A DNA stretch of 24,708 bases from positions 1 to 24,708 of the forward strand of contig MZNV01002649.1 in NCBI GenBank assembly GCA_002081555.1. The letters are read 5' to 3'. This DNA comes from Protostelium mycophagum (lineage: Eukaryota > Evosea > Variosea > Protosteliida > Protosteliaceae). This document shows positions 20,434-24,708 of the stretch, in pieces. The notes below the pieces were generated by a model, which worked only from the letters and a program-made list of their open reading frames with translations, made no database searches and was not told where the DNA came from. How positions within the stretch are numbered: position 1 is the stretch's first letter; the number at the start of each line of letters is the position of its first letter. A program made the translations under genes and the position numbers.

Positions 20434-20460
20434 CCTTGTATTTTGTTGTTTGGGTGATCT

Positions 20461-20473
20461 GATGTGATGTGAT
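20461..20473. promoter_or_regulatory. Overlapping double GATGTGAT in the RPB11/MED1 gap
   Basis: Two copies of GATGTGAT overlap at 20461-20468 and 20466-20473, 27 bases upstream of the RPB11 start. A shared promoter role is inferred from recurrence in other head-to-head gaps. Confidence 0.35.
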
Positions 20474-20535
20474 CTGATTCCTTTACGTAAGTTTCGTTGA
20501 ATCAACAAAAACGATCCTCCTTGAGGAGATATCCG

Positions 20536-23500
20536 ATGACGACAGCTAAAGAGGAGAACATACAAGAGAAGACAAATGTGATTCGTGGTCTGATCACAAG
20601 AACTAATGAAGAGCTTGGAATCACCAAGGGAGATGGACAGGGCCCAACTAAAAGTGAGTTTTTGGACAATGGATCATCCTTAATCGAGTAGTGCATGTGT
20701 TAGGTCCAATCAATACTGATGAAGCCAAACACAGAATTAAAGAGGCACTCCAGCAAATGAAGGGAGCTCTTCAGAGACACTCTCAACAGCTTGCCACAGA
20801 ACGAGAGCATGTCGTTCTGAATCGTTACCTCAAAATGTTACAAGTGAGCTTGCAAGAGTTTAAATAATACTGATGTAAAAAAAGGACAGAAATGTTTCAG
20901 ACACAGCAGCGAGATCTCTGCAAAAGTCTTTAGAAGAGTGTCAACAGATTGGAAATAAGTACATCCAGGATTCAATCTTCCAAACAGAGCAGTCCACCGC
21001 TTTCACAGAGGAGGATAAGAGCCAACAGAGATCGAAGCAGATGATCCAGAGGATGAAATCATTTGGCGAACAGGTGTTTAATCATTTATGTTCTAGATCA
21101 TTTTAAATCTCAAAATCACCATTTCAATTCTGTTTGTGGCGCCAAACCTTTCTTCAAAAAATAGACAAAACACATAAAACTGACACCAAATCACCAAAAA
21201 CAGAAAATTCTGAAGCGTTCAGGTGGGGCTACAATTCTACAATGAAGAGATCAAAGAGCCCGATGACACCATGATCGGTGTTCCTAAAGATGCTCGATAC
21301 CAAATATCACTCAGTTCTGTCTCTCTACTTTTTGATGTAAGATGATCTCTTTAGAATGACATGCAGACGGCTTTGCACAAAATTTTTTGAACATTTCGAA
21401 TATTCGTCGCCAAATTCCCCTCTGGTGAATTCAAAAAATAATAACATTAATAAATTTTATTAATAATATAATAATAAAATTAATAAAATTTATTAATAAT
21501 ATAATAATAATATTGATAAATTTTACAAACAAAAATATAAAATCGACTTCGTCGAAAAGGTGCATTTTCCCGGAATTTGTAGTGTTGATTTGGTCTTTTC
21601 GAGCATATTTTTACTCGTCTGCGGCTTTTGCCGCCAACACGAGTCGATTTCACACTCCATTGTTTCGCAGCACAACATAAAGTCTTCAAATTATATTTGC
21701 ATCAGTTGGGCTCCATCTCTGCCACAAATTACGCATTTGGAATTAGAAATCTAATGTCTATAAAGGTGTTCTTAAACGCCTCTGGCAATGTATCGGGACT
21801 CACCTTCACTTTGGAGGACGGTACACAAAAGCCAGAATATAATTTCGAACTGATGCAATCCATCAAGTGAGTCTATTTATAATATTGAGGCGTTATACGG
21901 CAAAATGTCAAAAAGAATTTATTTTTTATTTATTAAAATATTTTTAAAAAATAGTATTCATATATATTTTTTTCTGAGTGAGAGTTCAGGCGCGGATTCC
22001 AAGATTTTTTGGACAAAATCACCAAGTTGACAAGTCAGGACAATTTATTCCAAGAGCTGGAGCAGTATGACCTCAAAAGCATCAAAAGAAACATGGAGAA
22101 TGACTTGTTGACCATCAATCAGCACGAAAAGTGAGCATTTTTATGGAGTTTGCCATCCATTTGCGAGATGCGACGTGTTGTCGTGGCAACGAGATTCTGG
22201 TGTTGTAGTGCGCACAATTTTATAATATTTTTTATTTTGCATTGGACCTTCTCTAATAATACGGTAATTACCGTGAAACATTGCGGTACATGACAACACA
22301 ATAAAAAATAAATAAAATTCTGACCATTGTAGAAAAGCATACAGCCAATATTCGCTGCTGCAGGAGCATCACGGAATGATGAGAAATAGTTGTGAAGGCC
22401 TAGTGATTTATTTTTATGTGCCCAAGAATACGATGTCCCAGTGGCAGGGTGCTGCAGACGCGTCTATATTAGAAGAAACTTTGTACAAAAATTCACTCAA
22501 GGAGGATCGAACCCAAGTAATCTTTTCATTGTCAAGAGATATTTCCCGGAAAAATCGTGCTTTCGATATGATATCATGCGTTCCACACTTGTGATATCAT
22601 CAGGTGTTCTCTTTGTTATTTGGTGTGGAGAAATGCGGTTCCAACACTGAGAATCTGGCCAAAAGCAGTCAAGTCTCCATCGATGCTACGAACAAGTAAG
22701 TTGATGACAGCATGATGACGTCATGATGACGTGTCCAGCTCCATCGTGTTTCAAAACAATGTGAAGGACACGAGCTTGACACCTGTCCCGGCACGCTTCG
22801 TTTTATTCGGAGATTTATTGCTGTGCGCACCCAGTGTGCAGTTATTAGTCGACATCCTGAGGTCAACACATACAGACTGGAGTGTGATGAACGACAGATA
22901 CTACACACAATATATTGAATACAACTTGGCAAATGCGAAGGTAGGGATTCGACCATTTTTTTTCAAAAGAACATTTGTTATCGCAGCTGCCGTATTAGCC
23001 CCGCATGGCAGAATTGATTGCTGTGAAGATGTAAATCCATTGAAAATCAACAGGAAGAGATGTCCATAGAGAGAGCAAGAGTTGTAGATGGGGTGAAGCA
23101 CACTTACACCTTCTGTAGCAGTAACGTCAACTCCAGCTCCATCCACGTGAACCGCATCCCTTTTGACAAGATCTCTCAGGTATTGTCATGTGATCATTCA
23201 TGATGACTGAAAGAGATGAAGGTGCTGCCCATACTGGGGGTATTAAGACAGCAGTTAATGTTCAACGAGTTATTCCAGAGCTGCTTTTCTCTCCTGAAAG
23301 ACCAGGACAACAACGCACACAACGAAAATATGGAGGTGGAGAGTACGCATTGGACATCGCAAAATCAGATGATAGAGGTGATTGATTCCTCACGATCGTG
23401 AGAAGAAATGAATGGAACAGGTGACCACAGAAGCACCGTTCAGAATCATCATGAGCATGCTTCATCCTCTACATATGAGCTTCTTGTGTCTAAAAATCGA

Positions 23501-23651
23501 CATACAGAACAACGGAGTGTTGTCTGTCACTCTGTCTTCTGGCACACAACCACCTGAGTGGACCAATCAATTGAGCCAACAATTAGAACAGCACAGAAGC
23601 GTGCCGCATCTGATCAATCACATTATGAAGGAGTTACATGATGGACAATAA
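20536..23651 (+). CDS. MED1: Mediator complex subunit 1
   Basis: A middle-module Mediator subunit bridging activators and RNA polymerase II. Twelve exons (20536-20653, 20704-20843, 20885-21073, 21223-21336, 21766-21866, 21990-22130, 22333-22516, 22604-22695, 22739-22940, 23054-23179, 23222-23377, 23421-23651) give 597 aa. The N-terminus is helical (ALQQMKGALQRH, SLQKSLEECQQIG). The MED1 core follows: SFGEQVGLQFYNEEI, VFLNASGNVSGLTF, PEYNFELMQSI, FQDFLDKITKLT and KSIKRNMENDL. Then come SLLQEHHGMMRNSCEGLVIYF, FVLFGDLLLCAPSV, IPFDKISQ, VLPILGVLRQQLMFNELFQSCF and a final SVPHLINHIMKEL. This order parallels the N-terminal ~600 residues of animal MED1 and fungal Med1. The long disordered LxxLL tail of vertebrate MED1 is absent. 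Introns are 41-429 nt. Confidence 0.85.
21446..21511. repeat. Tandem 33-bp AT-only duplication
   Basis: Units 21446-21478 and 21479-21511 match at 31 of 33 positions. Each begins with a near-palindrome (ATTAATAAATTTTATTAAT and its reverse complement), so both single and paired hairpins are possible. It lies in MED1 intron 4. Confidence 0.9.
21540..21650 (+). ncRNA. Multi-stem structured element in the 429-nt MED1 intron
   Basis: Nested inverted repeats are visible. AAATCGACT (21540-21548) pairs with AGTCGATTT (21642-21650). TCGAAAAG (21552-21559) pairs with CTTTTCGA (21595-21602). ACTCGT (21613-21618) pairs with ACGAGT (21639-21644), enclosing the perfect hairpin GCGGC-TTTT-GCCGC (21621-21634). 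Together this could fold into a two-arm structure, although the outermost stem and the ACGAGT stem share three bases. It could be an intronic RNA gene or a small inverted-repeat element; there is no family match I can name. Confidence 0.35.
22261..22274. repeat. Perfect 14-bp palindrome in MED1 intron 6
   Basis: ACGGTAATTACCGT is fully self-complementary. The 202-nt intron around it (22131-22332) is one of the long ones and also holds GTTGTCGTGGCAAC just upstream. Confidence 0.85.
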
Positions 23652-23706
23652 AGTTAATTGGGATCAACCGCTCAAGTTTCTATAGATCGAACCTCAACCG
23701 AGTAAA

Positions 23707-24074
23707 TCAACTAGGAGCGGTGCTGTCATCCTGTGTGATGTTCTGCAGAACAGATCCGGAGCCAGCGCTCCACGAACATCGGGGAGTTGACATAAACGTC
23801 AAATCTCGACGTCAGATTGAAGTTTATGGCAGGAAGGACATTCGTAAGGCAAAAGCAGTTTTTATGGTGCATCAGCCTCTTCTTTGAATTTGGGAGGCTT
23901 ACTAATGTTGGTCTGATTCTTGGCATGCTTCCCTCTTGAGTGTGATCAAAGTCTACATTGCTCAGAAATGTGGGCTTTCTAGCTGCATTAGCAATTGATA
24001 TCTAAGCGGAGTGCTGTGAATACTGTCATCTGGAAGAATTATACTTGAAAATCACAGTCGATAGCGTGATCCAT
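23707..24074 (-). CDS. Small unrecognised protein
   Basis: No family is recognised. Exons 24074-24045 and 24001-23903 read MDHAIDCDFQ then ISIANAARKPTFLSNVDFDH, followed by TQEGSMPRIRPTL. A strong GTAAGC donor at 23902 and a pyrimidine-rich CTGTTCTGCAG acceptor (23743) would add NITQDDSTAPS and a stop at 23707, giving 54 aa. Read without that intron, the frame continues to 23726 (102 aa) and ends FVERWLRICSAEHHTG. Splice-site quality favours the short form. It is tail-to-tail with MED1 (55-bp gap) and head-to-head with the next gene. Confidence 0.4.
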
Positions 24075-24137
24075 TCTTTTTCTCTGGAATCATCTTTCAG
24101 TGATCACTCTTGAATGAGCTATGAACATATGTACACC

Positions 24138-24160
24138 ATCACATCGACATGATGACGTCA
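24138..24160. promoter_or_regulatory. ATCACATC and TGACGTCA sites in a divergent gap
   Basis: ATCACATC lies at 24138-24145 and a perfect CRE-type palindrome TGACGTCA at 24153-24160, midway between start codons at 24074 (-) and 24228 (+). bZIP proteins of the CREB/ATF class bind TGACGTCA in many eukaryotes; use here is inferred. Confidence 0.4.
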
Positions 24161-24227
24161 TAGGTTCCCGAGTCCACCGAGATTCCAATGAAATTTCACG
24201 GAAAATTCACCCCGATGATGATCAGTA

Positions 24228-24551
24228 ATGAGCCTACATAAGTCTGTTCAGTCGAGGGTCCGTTTGAATATTCCTCCTGCAATTGTAATGAAGTTGCAGC
24301 AATGGTTCTTTGGTTGCTATGGAAAAAAAGTGGTCCAAAATGGTGTTGTTGGGTCTATGTACATGCCATAACAGCTGATCCCACCGCCTCAACAAAATTC
24401 TTTGGATGAAGCATCGAATGAGTCGATTTATGACGCATTTTTTGAGTGCTTCAAAGCACGTGTGTTACCGTATCGAGCGATGGATCTCATCTGTAGATGC
24501 ATGAGTATACCGACAGAAAATTCTTGGTATGGTTGTTCAGCAGGAAATTAA
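24228..24551 (+). CDS. Unrecognised protein near the right edge
   Basis: No family is recognised. Exon 24228-24329 begins MSLHKSVQSRVRLNIPPAIV and ends QQWFFGCYGKK. A 45-nt intron (24330-24374) removes an in-frame TAA. Exon 24375 onward reads LIPPPQQNSLDEASNESIYD, then AFFECFKARVLPYRAMDLIC and RCMSIPTENSW, with a stop at 24549-24551. A GTATGG donor at 24527 could splice to 24593 or 24608 and end at 24653 with a QQQNR tail. The long clean frame across both exons and the amphipathic helices support coding. The C-terminus is unresolved. Confidence 0.5.
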
Positions 24552-24708
24552 TGGAAAGGTGATGAAAACTTCTTCATGCATGAAAAATTCAGTTGTAAGA
24601 AAATCAGGATTCATCCTTCCATATCAACGACACCTCAGCAGCAAAACAGATAATATTACAGATCGGTCTTTGTATTAAGGCCCAAAGAAGTCCACAAGTG
24701 TTGTCTTG

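Noticed and set aside
24230-24420. Long open minus-strand frame opposite the right-edge gene
   Set aside because: It lacks splice-compatible neighbours, while the plus strand gives an ATG, a typical 45-nt intron that removes an in-frame stop, and a continuous hydrophilic protein.

Overview
The window is compact, intron-dense nuclear DNA from a eukaryote, most likely a unicellular protist. I inferred the gene models by hand from codon continuity, GT-AG splice sites, intron phase and family motifs. In nearly every multi-exon model the exon lengths add up to a whole number of codons. Most introns are 36-60 nt, a few are 100-430 nt, and two are GC-AG. The proteins are ordinary eukaryotic housekeeping families: UTP25, LAMTOR2-like, ArfGAP, FTS/AKTIP, ZC3HC1, RPB11 and MED1. 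An amoebozoan would fit, but that is inference and no lineage marker is visible. I see no rRNA, tRNA, CRISPR array, insertion sequence or bacterial operon.

Layout, left to right: an AT-rich candidate exon running off the left edge (-); an MFS sugar transporter (+, 410-2398); UTP25, an SSU-processome factor (+, 2698-5856); a secreted class 3 lipase, probably GPI-anchored (-, 5896-8124); an unrecognised 187-aa protein (+, 8183-8855); a damaged-looking LAMTOR2-like sequence (-, 9134-9623); an ArfGAP (-, 9917-10817); a 0.77-kb gap; an FTS/AKTIP UEV protein (-, 11590-12893); a ZC3HC1/NIPA-type nuclear-basket protein with a very acidic insert (-, 13067-15862); a patatin-like phospholipase (+, 15987-17654); a uridine/cytidine kinase (-, 17719-18963); a small polar protein (+, 19100-19684); RPB11 (-, 19937-20433); Mediator MED1 (+, 20536-23651); a small protein (-, 23707-24074); and an unrecognised protein near the right edge (+, 24228-24551).

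The genes are not functionally clustered. They alternate between head-to-head pairs with 58-154 bp between start codons and tail-to-tail pairs with gaps as short as 39 bp. Four of the five head-to-head gaps contain the 8-mer ATCACATC/GATGTGAT. The palindrome TGACGTCA occurs five times in the window, once in such a gap.

I did not find a clear new system. The observations most worth checking are: a strongly self-complementary 110-nt element in the 429-nt MED1 intron; an exact 18-bp inverted repeat that would enclose a 3' splice site; a lipase whose last intron decides between a GPI-anchor tail and a different C-terminus; two GC-AG introns in one gene; and a LAMTOR2-like sequence with an in-frame TGA and a frameshift.
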